Shown: positions 26,606-34,876, counted from the first letter of the stretch. The stretch is 49,849 nt of DNA from Clostridia bacterium (GCA_017530275.1 JAFXMP010000305.1:1-49849); one strand, 5' to 3'. The notes: a model not told the origin generated them from the letters alone. A program made the numbers and translations.

Positions 26606-26992
26606 ATAAATGTTCAATTACAATTCCATATGCAGCATTCCAGTTACATCCCATACAGATGGAGCGACCCGTAAACTGCCGCCATGACCTGAAAGAACTC
26701 AGTGAGCGATCCACAGCGAACGAAACGGGTGGTGTGGTGCCATCCGATTGCCATGATATTTGTATGACCATAATGATACTTCTGTCCAGTCACAGTCCGA
26801 GCGTTGAAGCGCGCAAGCGTGGGCCGTCGCAGACAATGAGGGCAGCCCGGCGGAACGCGGGGAGCCGAGAGGGCTATGATGCGAACCAATCGCAGGCTGG
26901 GATGTTCCCGATCAGTCCGGGGGCGGGCGGCAAATAGGTCTGAAAAGAGTACGATAAGGCATTTTTATACCAATATATTAGGAAGTGATTTT
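26606..26992 (+). other. Transcribed-looking stretch without a recognisable gene
   Basis: About 390 bases downstream of the promoter at 26541. The longest frames here have no ribosome-binding site or protein-like composition; a 14-codon frame starting near 26631 is the only start soon after the promoter. Either this is a long leader for the gene at 26993, a decayed gene, or an RNA. It is more GC-rich in its second half (26800-26940). Confidence 0.4.
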
Positions 26993-27277
26993 GTGAATGA
27001 AGAAACCTATTCCCTGGATTATTCTTCCGAACCGGAAGAATGCCATTGGGATTTGTATTCTGTCTATGAGGTTCATGACGAGCCCCCGCAGGAATTGTTG
27101 GATTACTGGAAAAAGAAACGGGAGGTATATAACGCGTTATATGATCACGGTTACCAGAAATTCGGCAAAACGGAATATGTTGTTTATCCCAGATATGCCG
27201 GTTCAGAGCATCTTCAAGGGAAAATGAAACGCCTCCTGTTCAATGATCCCCTGACCCAAAAGGCTGTTTTCGCATGA
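26993..27277 (+). CDS. Small hypothetical protein upstream of the recombinase
   Basis: A 94-residue acidic protein (VNEETYSLDYSSEPEECHWDLYS at the start, then PPQELLDYWKKKREVYNALYDHGYQ). GTG 26993 has AGGAAGTG upstream; an ATG four bases on is in another frame. No domain recognised and no membrane segment. It ends 80 bases before the recombinase start and probably shares its transcript. A small accessory or regulatory protein of the mobile element is the likeliest role, but this is inference. Confidence 0.6.
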   Translation: MNEETYSLDYSSEPEECHWDLYSVYEVHDEPPQELLDYWKKKREVYNALYDHGYQKFGKTEYVVYPRYAGSEHLQGKMKRLLFNDPLTQKAVFA

Positions 27278-27357
27278 TGACAAACGAGTCCAAATGTGAT
27301 ATGATAAACACGAGCACTGCGGTAGTGTCGGCTGATCCAAAGAAGGAGGCAAATGAA

Positions 27358-29001
27358 ATGGGTCAGCAATTGATTACCGCGTTATACTGCCGTCTCTCCA
27401 ATGAAGACGACCTGGACGGCGAGTCAAATTCCATCCAGAACCAACGCACTCTCCTGATGAAGTACGCAACCGAGCAAGGTTTTCCCAATATCCGCGTATT
27501 CGTCGATGACGGTTACACCGGCACCAACTTCAACCGTCCCGCCATGCAGGAACTGCTTTCCTTAGTAAGTGAAGGGAAGGTCGGAATCATCATCGTCAAG
27601 GACATGAGCCGTTTCGGACGCGACTACCTGCAAGTAGGCCGCTATACGGAACTGGAATTTCCAGACAACGATATTCGATTCATCGCCGTAAATGACGGTG
27701 TGGATTCAGCGCGAGGGGATAATGACTTTACCCCCGTAAGAAATCTTTTCAACGATTTCTATGCGAAAGACACCAGCCGCAAAATCCGAGCCATCGTCAA
27801 AGTCAAAGGAACCAGCGGTCAGCACATCAGCCGCCCGCCCTATGGCTACCTGGATGACCCGGAACAAAAAGGGCACTGGATCGTGGATGAAGAAGCCGCG
27901 CCTGTGGTGAAACGTATCTTCGACTTGGTGCTGGAAGGAAAAGGGCCGGAAAGCATTGCCCGCATCCTGGAAACGGATCACGTTCTGACGGTACGTGCGC
28001 TTTACTTGAAGCGTCATGGCAAACCGCTGCCGGATCACCCCTACCGGTGGACTGACAGTTCCGTGACCGGAATCCTGAACCGGAAGGAATACACCGGCTG
28101 CACCTGCAACTTCAAAACCTTCTCCAAATCCTACAAGCTGAAAAAACGGCAGCCGAATAAAGAGGAAAACATCTGCGTTTTCCCCAATACCCAGGAAGCC
28201 ATCGTTTCGCAGGAACAGTGGGAACGGGTACAGGAGTTGCGGAAGATCAAGCATCGTCCGGTTCGCAGGGAAGCACAGAAAGGTTTCTTTTCCGGCCTGA
28301 TCTTCTGCGCAGACTGCGGAAGCAAGCTGCATTTCTGTTCCCGCCAGAAAAGCGAAGGGAAACAGGATCGGTACGTCTGCTCGGAATACAAAAGCGGACG
28401 GGGCGATTGCACTGCGCATTACATTCGGGAAAACGTTCTCCGCAGCCTCGTTCTGGAACGGATTCGCACGCTGACCGCCTACGTGCGGGACGACGTGGAA
28501 CGGTTCGAGGAAGAATGGCTGCAATGCAGGCGGCAGAGTCAGGAAAAGAGCATCCGGCAGGATCGGAAGAAGTTGGCGCAGGCAAAGAAACGGCTGACAG
28601 ACCTGGACAAGCTGGAACGCAGAGTATACGAGGATTACGCCCTGGGCGATCTGCCCAAGGAACGCTATCAGCGTTTGTCCGCCGATTACGAATCCGAAAG
28701 GGAAAGCCTGACCAGCGAAATCGCCCGCCTGGAGAACCTGATCGCTTCACAGGAAGAAGCCAGCGACAACTATGACCGCTTCATGGCGCTTGTGAACAAG
28801 TACGTTGATATTCCCGAACTCACGCAGGCGATGGTCAGCGAGTTCATCCAGAAAATCATCGTCTACGCGCCATTTGATTCGGACGGTCATCACGTCCAGC
28901 ACATCGAGATCATTTTCAACTTCGTTGGAGAAATCAATATTCCGATGTTCAACGATCCTGTGACGGCGACACCTTCAACCAAAGAAAAGAAACCGGCTTA
29001 A
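27358..29001 (+). CDS. Large serine recombinase with zinc ribbon and DUF4368
   Basis: Site-specific integrase/excisionase of the TnpX/TndX type. The 547-residue protein has a resolvase catalytic domain (about 5-150) with nucleophile Ser14 in YCRLSNEDD, SIQNQ, and KDMSRFGRDY. A recombinase domain follows (about 170-290), then a zinc ribbon near 318-365 (CADCGSKLHFC and later YVCSEY, RGDC), a coiled coil (about 385-465) and a DUF4368 tail (about 470-530, FIQKIIVYAPF). ATG 27358 is chosen for its AAGGAGG at 8 bases; an earlier in-frame ATG at 27274 lacks one. Such enzymes usually lie beside one end of the element they move, so an attachment site is expected in 29002-29180. Confidence 0.95.
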   Translation: MGQQLITALYCRLSNEDDLDGESNSIQNQRTLLMKYATEQGFPNIRVFVDDGYTGTNFNRPAMQELLSLVSEGKVGIIIVKDMSRFGRDYLQVGRYTELEFPDNDIRFIAVNDGVDSARGDNDFTPVRNLFNDFYAKDTSRKIRAIVKVKGTSGQHISRPPYGYLDDPEQKGHWIVDEEAAPVVKRIFDLVLEGKGPESIARILETDHVLTVRALYLKRHGKPLPDHPYRWTDSSVTGILNRKEYTGCTCNFKTFSKSYKLKKRQPNKEENICVFPNTQEAIVSQEQWERVQELRKIKHRPVRREAQKGFFSGLIFCADCGSKLHFCSRQKSEGKQDRYVCSEYKSGRGDCTAHYIRENVLRSLVLERIRTLTAYVRDDVERFEEEWLQCRRQSQEKSIRQDRKKLAQAKKRLTDLDKLERRVYEDYALGDLPKERYQRLSADYESERESLTSEIARLENLIASQEEASDNYDRFMALVNKYVDIPELTQAMVSEFIQKIIVYAPFDSDGHHVQHIEIIFNFVGEINIPMFNDPVTATPSTKEKKPA

Positions 29002-29022
29002 AATCGGACGTGGCTGGGAAAA

Positions 29023-29058
29023 GGAAAACCGCGTCACCTTCACAGTGCGCGGTTTTCC
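29023..29058 (+). terminator. Hairpin after the recombinase, possible terminator
   Basis: GGAAAACCGCG (29023-29033) pairs with CGCGGTTTTCC (29048-29058), extendable by a CAC/GTG stem. There is no clear T-run, so termination may be partial. A second small hairpin follows at 29061-29080 (GGAACCA / TGGTTCC). Confidence 0.5.
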
Positions 29059-29183
29059 CTGGAACCACGAAAATGGTTCCCTATCACTCATTACCCAGGC
29101 CAGAGAGAGGTATCCCCCGGACCCCCTTCCGAGAAAGCCATAATGTAAAACATTATCTTATGATAATATAATACGAAAATAAC

Positions 29184-29840
29184 TCATTTCTTTGCATGAT
29201 TCTCTTTTTCTTCCAGCTGCTTTTCCCGCTTTTCGAGCTGCTCCAGGCGGCGATCCAGGCCCTGGAAGCGCTCCAGCTCGGGATCGGGCAGGTCGGCGTG
29301 GTTGAGGTCGATATCGGGGCGCTTTTCCGGGCCGCGCACCACGCGCCCGGGGTTGCCGACCACCGTACAGTACGCGGGCACGTCCTTGAGCACGATGGCC
29401 CCGGCGCCGACCTTCACATGCTCGCCGATCGTGATCGGGCCCAGCACCTTGGCCCCGGCCCCGATGATGGCGCCGCTGCCGATGGTGGGATGGCGCTTGC
29501 CGGTGTCCTTGCCCGTGCCGCCCAGGGTCGCGCCCTGGTAGATGGTCACGTCGTCGCCGATCACGCTGGTTTCGCCGATCACCACGCCGGTGCCGTGGTC
29601 GATGAACAATCGTTCCCCGATCTGCGCGCCCGGGTGGATATCGATGCCGGTTTTCTGGTACGTGCGGAAATTGATAAGCCGCGCCCGGAAGAAATGCCCC
29701 TTCAGATACGCCTTGTGCGCGCGCTTGTGCCGCCGCACGGCGATGAAGCCGGGATAACAGAAATAGACCTCCCATCGGGAATGGGCGGCGGGATCGCGGG
29801 CCAATACGGCGTCCAGATCCCGCTTGAGCGTTTCAAACAT
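29184..29840 (-). CDS. cysE: Serine O-acetyltransferase
   Basis: Makes O-acetylserine from serine and acetyl-CoA, the first step of cysteine synthesis. The 218-residue protein has the short N-terminal helical domain (MFETLKRDLDAVLARDPA), then the left-handed beta-helix of hexapeptide repeats (about 65-165) with the family signatures GIDIHPGAQIGERLFIDHGTG and GETSVIGDDVTIYQGATLGG. The C-terminal 30 residues are a charged coil. ATG 29840 has GGGGGAG upstream; a longer in-frame start at 29942 lies inside the T-box leader. A Cys-specific T-box and terminator lie directly upstream, so expression should rise on cysteine starvation. Confidence 0.96.
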   Translation of the reverse strand: MFETLKRDLDAVLARDPAAHSRWEVYFCYPGFIAVRRHKRAHKAYLKGHFFRARLINFRTYQKTGIDIHPGAQIGERLFIDHGTGVVIGETSVIGDDVTIYQGATLGGTGKDTGKRHPTIGSGAIIGAGAKVLGPITIGEHVKVGAGAIVLKDVPAYCTVVGNPGRVVRGPEKRPDIDLNHADLPDPELERFQGLDRRLEQLEKREKQLEEKENHAKK

Positions 29841-29856
29841 GCGTCTCCCCCCTGCG

Positions 29857-29893
29857 AAAAAAAACATGCCCTTTCCCCTAAGAGAACGGCATG
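29857..29893 (-). terminator. T-box attenuator terminator
   Basis: On the minus strand CATGCC, an inner TTCTC/GGGGAA helix, and GGCATG form a hairpin followed by eight T residues, ending 8 bases before the cysE Shine-Dalgarno. Its 5' arm overlaps the antiterminator, as T-box control requires. Confidence 0.8.
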
Positions 29894-30082
29894 CCGTCAA
29901 ATCCACTCTGTTTTGCTGGAATCGCCTTAACGCGGCGCACACGGCGGAGCGTACGGATGGGGCCCATCTTTCCGCTTCGCTGCTCCCGGGGGCACTGCCT
30001 GCATGGACGCGGCGCGCTTTCAGCCGGTGACGCGCCTCTCTTGTCCGTCCCTGTGCCCAGGCTTTTTTCCCGTTCCTCGCAC
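29857..30082 (-). promoter_or_regulatory. Cysteine T-box riboswitch leader of cysE
   Basis: On the minus strand the leader contains a Stem I with GGGCAC (30053-30058) pairing GTGCCC (29990-29995) and GGAC (30043-30046) pairing GTCC (30005-30008). The 3' side of the internal loop between these two helices holds TGC (30001-30003), a cysteine codon followed by A. Further on is AGAGTGGA (29902-29909), whose TGGA matches the UCCA end of tRNA-Cys, pairing into CTCT to form an antiterminator. A terminator (CATGCC 29865-29870, GGCATG 29888-29893, then eight T) ends just before the cysE ribosome-binding site. Uncharged tRNA-Cys would favour read-through. Confidence 0.82.
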
Positions 30083-30088
30083 ATGAGT

Positions 30089-30117
30089 ATTATATGCGGG
30101 CAAGGAATAATTGTCAA
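30089..30117 (-). promoter_or_regulatory. Promoter of cysE
   Basis: On the minus strand TTGACA (30112-30117) and TATAAT (30089-30094) are 17 bases apart. Transcription would start near 30082, giving a leader of about 240 bases, the right size for a T-box. Confidence 0.8.
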
Positions 30118-30122
30118 TCCCC

Positions 30123-30171
30123 GCGGATGAATTCGCGCTCAGCCCACTGCGGATGAATTCGCGCTCAGCCC
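30123..30171. repeat. Two-copy 23-bp direct repeat
   Basis: The sequence GCGGATGAATTCGCGCTCAG plus CCC occurs at 30123-30145 and 30149-30171, period 26. It sits between the cysE promoter and the hairpin array. Confidence 0.8.
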
Positions 30172-30194
30172 CCACTTATCAAAGCAAACTCCAT

Positions 30195-30360
30195 CGCGCG
30201 AAGCGCATATCACGCCCCGAAGGGGCATATCGAACGCGTCAGCGTATATCGAAACGCGCCAGCGTTATCTCGAGCGCCGCAGGCGCTTATAAATGCCCTT
30301 CGGGCTCGATATGGCTTCGCCTCGATATCCCCTTTCGGGGTCGATATACGCTTCGCGCGA
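30195..30360. repeat. Array of about nine GC-rich mini-hairpins with ATATCG spacers
   Basis: Perfect short stems with three- or four-base loops follow one another: GCGC-GAA-GCGC, GCCCC-GAA-GGGGC, ACGC-GTCA-GCGT, AACGC-GCCA-GCGTT, AGCGCC-GCA-GGCGCT, GCCC-TTC-GGGC, GGC-TTC-GCC, CCCC-TTTC-GGGG and CGC-TTC-GCG. The linkers are mostly ATATCGA on the left and TCGATAT on the right, so the array as a whole is close to a palindrome, with GAA loops on one side and TTC loops on the other. It lies between the cysE promoter and the terminator of the next gene. No protein is encoded. It resembles REP-type elements in layout but I cannot name it. Confidence 0.8.
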
Positions 30361-30431
30361 GGAAATATAGTGGACAATGGTTCATCCCATAGGTGAATAA
30401 ATCAAAGCGTGGAAAAAAGCAGGAGCCGCAG

Positions 30432-30460
30432 AAAAAAACCCGCCCCATGAGCGGGGCGGG
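30432..30460 (-). terminator. Intrinsic terminator of the WG-like secreted protein gene
   Basis: CCCGCCCC and GGGGCGGG form an 8-bp stem with a six-base loop (30439-30460), followed on the minus strand by seven T residues (30438-30432). Confidence 0.9.
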
Positions 30461-30479
30461 CGGGATGGAAAGGGAAAGC

Positions 30480-31829
30480 TTACCACGCCATATCGTAGAT
30501 CGCGTCACGATAGATGAGCGTGTGGCCGTCGTTGGAGACGGCGACGATTTGAGCGTCCGCGTAGGGAACGACCATCGCGCCGCTGGCGGAAAGCAAGCCG
30601 TACTGGTTATCGCTGTTTTGCAGGATCATGAACGGCTGATCGCCGCAGACGGTGATGTATTTGGCTTTTTCGGCGTACACGCCCGTTTCCGCGGAGATGA
30701 TGATATGCCCCTGGTCGGTGTAGAAGGCAGTGAAATAATCGTTCGTCTTATCATTGCTGATGGAGTAGAGCTTATAATCCGTGGTCAGCTCCACGTCTTT
30801 GAGGATGGCGGTGCCGTCGCTCTCAAACAGGGAGATCCGGTACACGTTTTCGCTTTCGGTTTTCTTCATCGCCCAGACGCGGCCGCTTTCGGTGGCATAC
30901 AGATCGTCGAAAACGCCGTCCTTGACGCGCAGCACATTGCCGGTCATGGCGATGTCCCCGTCATAGCGCCATTTTTCTTCGCCGATGGACATGGCGCAGA
31001 TATACTTGCCGCCGACGGTAAAGGTGGATTTGCAGCCCTGGGGCTTTTCGGCCAGCACGTTGCCCTGCAGGTCCTTAAGCTCGTCGCTGAACCACCGGGT
31101 GGACTCGGAAACCTGGTCCGCGCTCAGGGTGCATTCCGGCGTGAAAGCGATCTGGCCGGAGGAAACGTGCACGACCTGCTTGCCTTCCGTGACGAATTCA
31201 TTCGTCCTTTCCCGATCGGTCTTGACGAAGTCCTTGTCCAGGGTGAACAGGGTTTTATTGTAGCCGCGCATCACCAGCCAATCGCCCTGCGCGTCTCCCT
31301 TGGGGTTGAACACTTCGCCGTAATTCAGGGTGCCGATTTTCTGGCCGTCATAATACACATCGCAGGTTTCCACGTTGTAGTGGTCGGAGGAGGTGAAGCT
31401 GGTATAGGCGTATTCCGCGGCGGTGTTATCTTTGCGCAGCATGCAGCCGACGGCCCATTTTTCGCTCAGGATGTAAAGCTCTTCATACTGGGCTTCGGCG
31501 CACATCGTGCCGTCCGCCTTCATGAAGCCTTCGAGCGAGCGGTTCCCGACACGCTGGGTAAAATGGATATACCCGTAGGTGGTGCCGGAAATGAAGTTCA
31601 GGTCCTGGTAAGCGGTGAGGCGGGAAAGATCCAGGTCAGCCAGGTAATCGCCGTCGTTGCTGGAAACGAAGATGCAGTTGTTTTCGGGAAGATAGCTGAA
31701 GATTTGTTTGCTTGCGCTGGGTTCGGTGCGGAAGTTGAGCTTCACTTCGCCGGGCGCGGCGGCGATTTCCGCCATCGCGGAGCAGCAAAGCAGCAGCAGG
31801 GCCAAAACAAGCGCTGTCATACGTTTCAT
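30480..31829 (-). CDS. Secreted hypothetical protein with WG-like repeats
   Basis: A 449-residue exported protein. Signal peptide MKRMTALVLALLLLCCSAMA is followed by EIAAAPGEVKLNFRTEPSASK, which resembles the start of an SH3-like cell-wall domain. The rest is beta-rich with repeats in the style of WG/KWG proteins (YGYIHFTQRVGNRSLEGFMKADGTM, YGLLSASGAMVVPYADAQIVAV). Aspartate-glycine turns recur. No enzyme motif is seen. GGGGGA precedes the ATG, a promoter lies upstream and a strong terminator downstream, so it is monocistronic. Probably a cell-envelope or surface-binding protein of unknown ligand. Confidence 0.8.
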   Translation of the reverse strand: MKRMTALVLALLLLCCSAMAEIAAAPGEVKLNFRTEPSASKQIFSYLPENNCIFVSSNDGDYLADLDLSRLTAYQDLNFISGTTYGYIHFTQRVGNRSLEGFMKADGTMCAEAQYEELYILSEKWAVGCMLRKDNTAAEYAYTSFTSSDHYNVETCDVYYDGQKIGTLNYGEVFNPKGDAQGDWLVMRGYNKTLFTLDKDFVKTDRERTNEFVTEGKQVVHVSSGQIAFTPECTLSADQVSESTRWFSDELKDLQGNVLAEKPQGCKSTFTVGGKYICAMSIGEEKWRYDGDIAMTGNVLRVKDGVFDDLYATESGRVWAMKKTESENVYRISLFESDGTAILKDVELTTDYKLYSISNDKTNDYFTAFYTDQGHIIISAETGVYAEKAKYITVCGDQPFMILQNSDNQYGLLSASGAMVVPYADAQIVAVSNDGHTLIYRDAIYDMAW

Positions 31830-31860
31830 GATTCAATCCCCCTTGTTATTGATTGGCTAT

Positions 31861-31889
31861 ACAATACCATATTTTCGGCGTTTTTTCAA
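31861..31889 (-). promoter_or_regulatory. Promoter of the WG-like protein gene
   Basis: On the minus strand TTGAAA (31884-31889) and TATTGT (31861-31866) are 17 bases apart, with the start codon about 30 bases downstream of the -10 box. The -10 is imperfect. Confidence 0.5.
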
Positions 31890-31916
31890 TCATTGATTTC
31901 TTTTTTTCCGAAAGAA

Positions 31917-33263
31917 TCACAGGTCGTTCGCCAGATTGTCAAACAGCGTATACTCGCCCAGCCAGGCCAATTTGACCGTGCCGAGCGGACCGTTCCTCTG
32001 CTTGGCCACGATGACCTCGGCGATGTTGTCGGGCACCTGCTCGTCGCGCTTATAATAGGCTTCCCTGTGCAGGAACATGACCACGTCCGCGTCCTGCTCG
32101 ATGGAGCCGGAATCGCGCAGGTCGCTCAGCATGGGCCTCAGGCCGCTGCCGCCGCGCTTTTCGTTGGCGCGGCTCAGCTGCGCGCAGGCGACCAGGGGCA
32201 CCTTGAGCTCCTGGGCGATGGATTTTAAGCTTCTGGAGATGTTGCTCACTTCCACCTGGCGGCTTTCCGCCTTGTTATCGGAGCCCATCAATTGCAGGTA
32301 GTCCACCACGATCATGTCCAGCCCGTGGTCCATCATCATCCGGCGGCAGCGGGAGCGCAGTTGCCCCGGGGTCAGGCCGGAGGTATCGTCGATGTACATT
32401 TCGCTGGCGGCAAGGGGGGCCAGGGTCCGCGCGAGCTTCACCCAGTCCTCGTCCCTCAGCTGCCCTTTGCGCACCGACTGCATATTGACCCGCGCCTCGC
32501 CGCACAGGATACGCATGGCGATCTGCTCCCGCGGCATTTCGAGCGAGAACACGGCCACTTTTTTGCCCTTGCGCACGGCGTGGGAGGCGATGTTGATGGC
32601 GAAGGAGGTTTTGCCCATGGACGGCCGCGCGCCCACCAGCACCAGCTCGCCGCCGTGCAGGCCGGTCAGCAGGCTGTCCAGGCTGTAAAAGCCTGTGGGC
32701 ACGCCGGAAACGCCGCCCTTCAGGCGCACCAATTCCTCCATCTGCTCGTAGGTGCGGGCCAGCACGTCCCGGATGTGCTGCAATTCTTCGCCGCCGTCGC
32801 GGCGCATCACGATATCGAAGATCTTTTTTTCCGCCATGGCCAGCACCTGGTCCAACCCCTGTTCCTGGGCGTAGCTGGCCTGGGAGATTTCGCCGGACGC
32901 AATGATCAGCCGCCGCAGGGTGGATTTTTCCGAAACGATGCGGATATAGTCCTTCACGTTGGCGGTGGTGGGCACGAACTGGGTCAGATCGATCAGGTAT
33001 TCGATGCCGCCCACGCCGGGCAGCGTGCCGCGGCGGGAAAGCTCCGCGTCCATGGTGACCAGGTCCACCGCGGAATGATTGGCGGTCAGGGCCTTGGCAG
33101 CGCTGAAAATCTCTTTGTGCGCGGGCACGTAAAAATCATCCTCGGCCAAGGCTTCCACAGCCGAGGATACCGCGCCGCTGCTTTGCAGCATCGCGCCGAG
33201 CACGGAGCGTTCCGCTTCCGTGCTGTGCGGGGGTACGGCTGAAAAAGCCGCGGGCGTATCCAT
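31917..33263 (-). CDS. dnaB: Replicative DNA helicase DnaB
   Basis: Hexameric 5'-3' helicase of the replisome (called DnaC in Bacillus). The 448-residue length is normal. The N-terminal helical domain covers about 10-150 (PPHSTEAERSVLGAML). The RecA-like domain carries the Walker A GARPSMGKTS at 211-220, a Walker B in MIVVDYLQLM, and the DnaB signature LSRANEKRGGSGLRPMLSDLR. The ATG follows the rplI stop directly, with GGGGAC as a weak ribosome-binding site inside rplI, suggesting translational coupling. Order DUF2232, rplI, dnaB is a conserved Bacillota neighbourhood. Confidence 0.97.
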   Translation of the reverse strand: MDTPAAFSAVPPHSTEAERSVLGAMLQSSGAVSSAVEALAEDDFYVPAHKEIFSAAKALTANHSAVDLVTMDAELSRRGTLPGVGGIEYLIDLTQFVPTTANVKDYIRIVSEKSTLRRLIIASGEISQASYAQEQGLDQVLAMAEKKIFDIVMRRDGGEELQHIRDVLARTYEQMEELVRLKGGVSGVPTGFYSLDSLLTGLHGGELVLVGARPSMGKTSFAINIASHAVRKGKKVAVFSLEMPREQIAMRILCGEARVNMQSVRKGQLRDEDWVKLARTLAPLAASEMYIDDTSGLTPGQLRSRCRRMMMDHGLDMIVVDYLQLMGSDNKAESRQVEVSNISRSLKSIAQELKVPLVACAQLSRANEKRGGSGLRPMLSDLRDSGSIEQDADVVMFLHREAYYKRDEQVPDNIAEVIVAKQRNGPLGTVKLAWLGEYTLFDNLANDL

Positions 33264-33716
33264 TTACGCGTCCCCGCCCGTGACCCGCACCAGCATTTTG
33301 GCGCTGATTTCGGGATAGAGCTTCACGACCACATCGGTTTCGCCCACGGTGCGGATGGGCTCGGCCAGCTCGATCTTGCGCTTATCCACGTCCACGCCGT
33401 GCTGGGCTTTGAGCGCCTCGGCGATTTCCGCGCCGGTCACGGAGCCGTACAGCCGGCCCTGGGAGCCGCACTTGGCCACCACGGTGATCACCTTGCCGCG
33501 CAGCGAGGCCGCCTTCTTTTCGGCGCTCATGCGGCGCTCGGTCTCACGGGCGCGTTCGGCGGCCTGCTTCTTTTCCAGCTCCTTGGCGGCGCCGGGTGTC
33601 GCGTCGGTGGCCAGCTTCCTGGGGAACAGGAAATTGCGGGCATAGCCGTCGCTCACGTTCACGATCTCCTGCTTTTTCCCAACGCCCTTGACATCGGCCA
33701 GCAGAATTACCTTCAT
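33264..33716 (-). CDS. rplI: 50S ribosomal protein L9
   Basis: The 150-residue protein has the family start [19 protein letters not shown] and the N-domain signature [16 protein letters not shown], a long connecting helix (about 40-75) and the C-terminal rRNA-binding domain. AAAGGAGG precedes the ATG, which overlaps the stop of the upstream membrane protein gene (TAATG). Confidence 0.98.
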   Translation of the reverse strand: MKVILLADVKGVGKKQEIVNVSDGYARNFLFPRKLATDATPGAAKELEKKQAAERARETERRMSAEKKAASLRGKVITVVAKCGSQGRLYGSVTGAEIAEALKAQHGVDVDKRKIELAEPIRTVGETDVVVKLYPEISAKMLVRVTGGDA

Positions 33717-34876
33717 TAAAAGTCCTCCTTTGGTTCCCGGGGCTTGCGCAGCCCGCGGATATTATTGATCTGATCAAAGATGCCGATCAGCGTCAGCAGC
33801 GAAACGAGCATCAGGATGATCGGCAGCGCGATGCGCCAGCCGCGCTGCGCGCCGCGGGTGCGCTGCATAAAGTTGACCAGCGCGGCGCCCTGGATGGAAA
33901 AGAGGCTCGAGGCGGCGGCATAGAGGAGCACGCCGGCGATGTGGAGCGTGGGCTCGCCGCTGAACCGAAGCAGATACCCCGCGATCAGCGCGGCGCCCAC
34001 CTGCCAGCCCTTGCCGCGCGGGATATGCCATTGATGGAAGGGCGGCATGCCGATATCCGGAAAATCGATCTTTTCCTTTTCGGCGGTCTTCTCTTCTTCC
34101 TGCGTTTCGGCGGTCAGCATCGGGCCGAGCTCCTTGCCGCGCTTGATGGGACGGCCCTTCGCCTCGCGGAGGAAAACGCGCTTTTCTTCCGCAATGAACC
34201 CAAAGCGCAGCGGGAGCAGCAGGCACAGCACGCCGCCCACGATGCTCTGGCTGACGATGATGTTGGGCACCAGCGATTCCAATTGCGTGGTGACCAGCGT
34301 CCGAACGGAGAGGAGCATGTCCTCCCTCGCGGCGTCCGAGAGGACGTACAGATCCTGCTGCAGGCCGGTCTTCAAATCGATAAAGCCGGAGGAATAGAGC
34401 TGATAGAGCATGGCGTCGCCAAGCTCCCAGTTCCTGAGCCAGTCCGAAGCGGCGATGCCCGCGGCCGAGTACAATTGCCAGCCCGTGCGCTGCTGCAAAA
34501 GCACATAGACCGCGATCAGCGACGCAAGATGCACCGCGATCATTCCGGCGCAGCCCTTCCAGAAGGGGATCCTTTTAAGGATCACCACCGCGAAGGCCGC
34601 CACGATCGGCAGCAGGTAAACCGCGGCCAGGCCGAGCCCCGCCGGGCCAAGCAGCCGGTACATCGCCAGCAGCCCGGCCAGCGTGCCCGCCGCCATCGCC
34701 GCAAGCCCGCTGCACAGCCCCGAAACGCATACCGCGATCGGCAGCAAAAACAGCACCGCGCTGACGACGTACAGCCCCATCATCGGCGAAAAAGAAAAAA
34801 GCAGCAGCGGGGCCACGATGATGAGCAGGCACGCCAAACACGATTGGGAAGAACGATAAAGGGGGAAATCTTTCAT
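33716..34876 (-). CDS. DUF2232 (YybS-like) membrane protein
   Basis: A 386-residue integral membrane protein with about eight hydrophobic helices: five or so in the first 130 residues, one near 200-225, and a C-terminal pair ([22 protein letters not shown]). A charged cytosolic loop at about 230-285 is rich in Glu and Lys. Position before rplI and dnaB matches Bacillus yybS. ATG 34876 has AGGAGA upstream and is preferred over a TTG five codons earlier that overlaps that site. In Bacillus the phosphodiesterase gene gdpP lies between yybS and rplI; it is absent here. Function unknown in the family. Confidence 0.82.
   Translation of the reverse strand: MKDFPLYRSSQSCLACLLIIVAPLLLFSFSPMMGLYVVSAVLFLLPIAVCVSGLCSGLAAMAAGTLAGLLAMYRLLGPAGLGLAAVYLLPIVAAFAVVILKRIPFWKGCAGMIAVHLASLIAVYVLLQQRTGWQLYSAAGIAASDWLRNWELGDAMLYQLYSSGFIDLKTGLQQDLYVLSDAAREDMLLSVRTLVTTQLESLVPNIIVSQSIVGGVLCLLLPLRFGFIAEEKRVFLREAKGRPIKRGKELGPMLTAETQEEEKTAEKEKIDFPDIGMPPFHQWHIPRGKGWQVGAALIAGYLLRFSGEPTLHIAGVLLYAAASSLFSIQGAALVNFMQRTRGAQRGWRIALPIILMLVSLLTLIGIFDQINNIRGLRKPREPKEDF

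Noticed and set aside
26596..26937. 113-codon plus-strand frame behind the operator-flanked promoter
   Set aside because: Begins inside the operator with no ribosome-binding site, and its composition is not protein-like.
30195..30360. CRISPR array
   Set aside because: Units are short palindromes of changing sequence with six- to eight-base linkers; there are no constant repeats with 30-base spacers and no cas genes.
30393..32228. 611-codon plus-strand frame
   Set aside because: Shadow of the WG-like gene and the end of dnaB; low-complexity His/Val/Gly composition.
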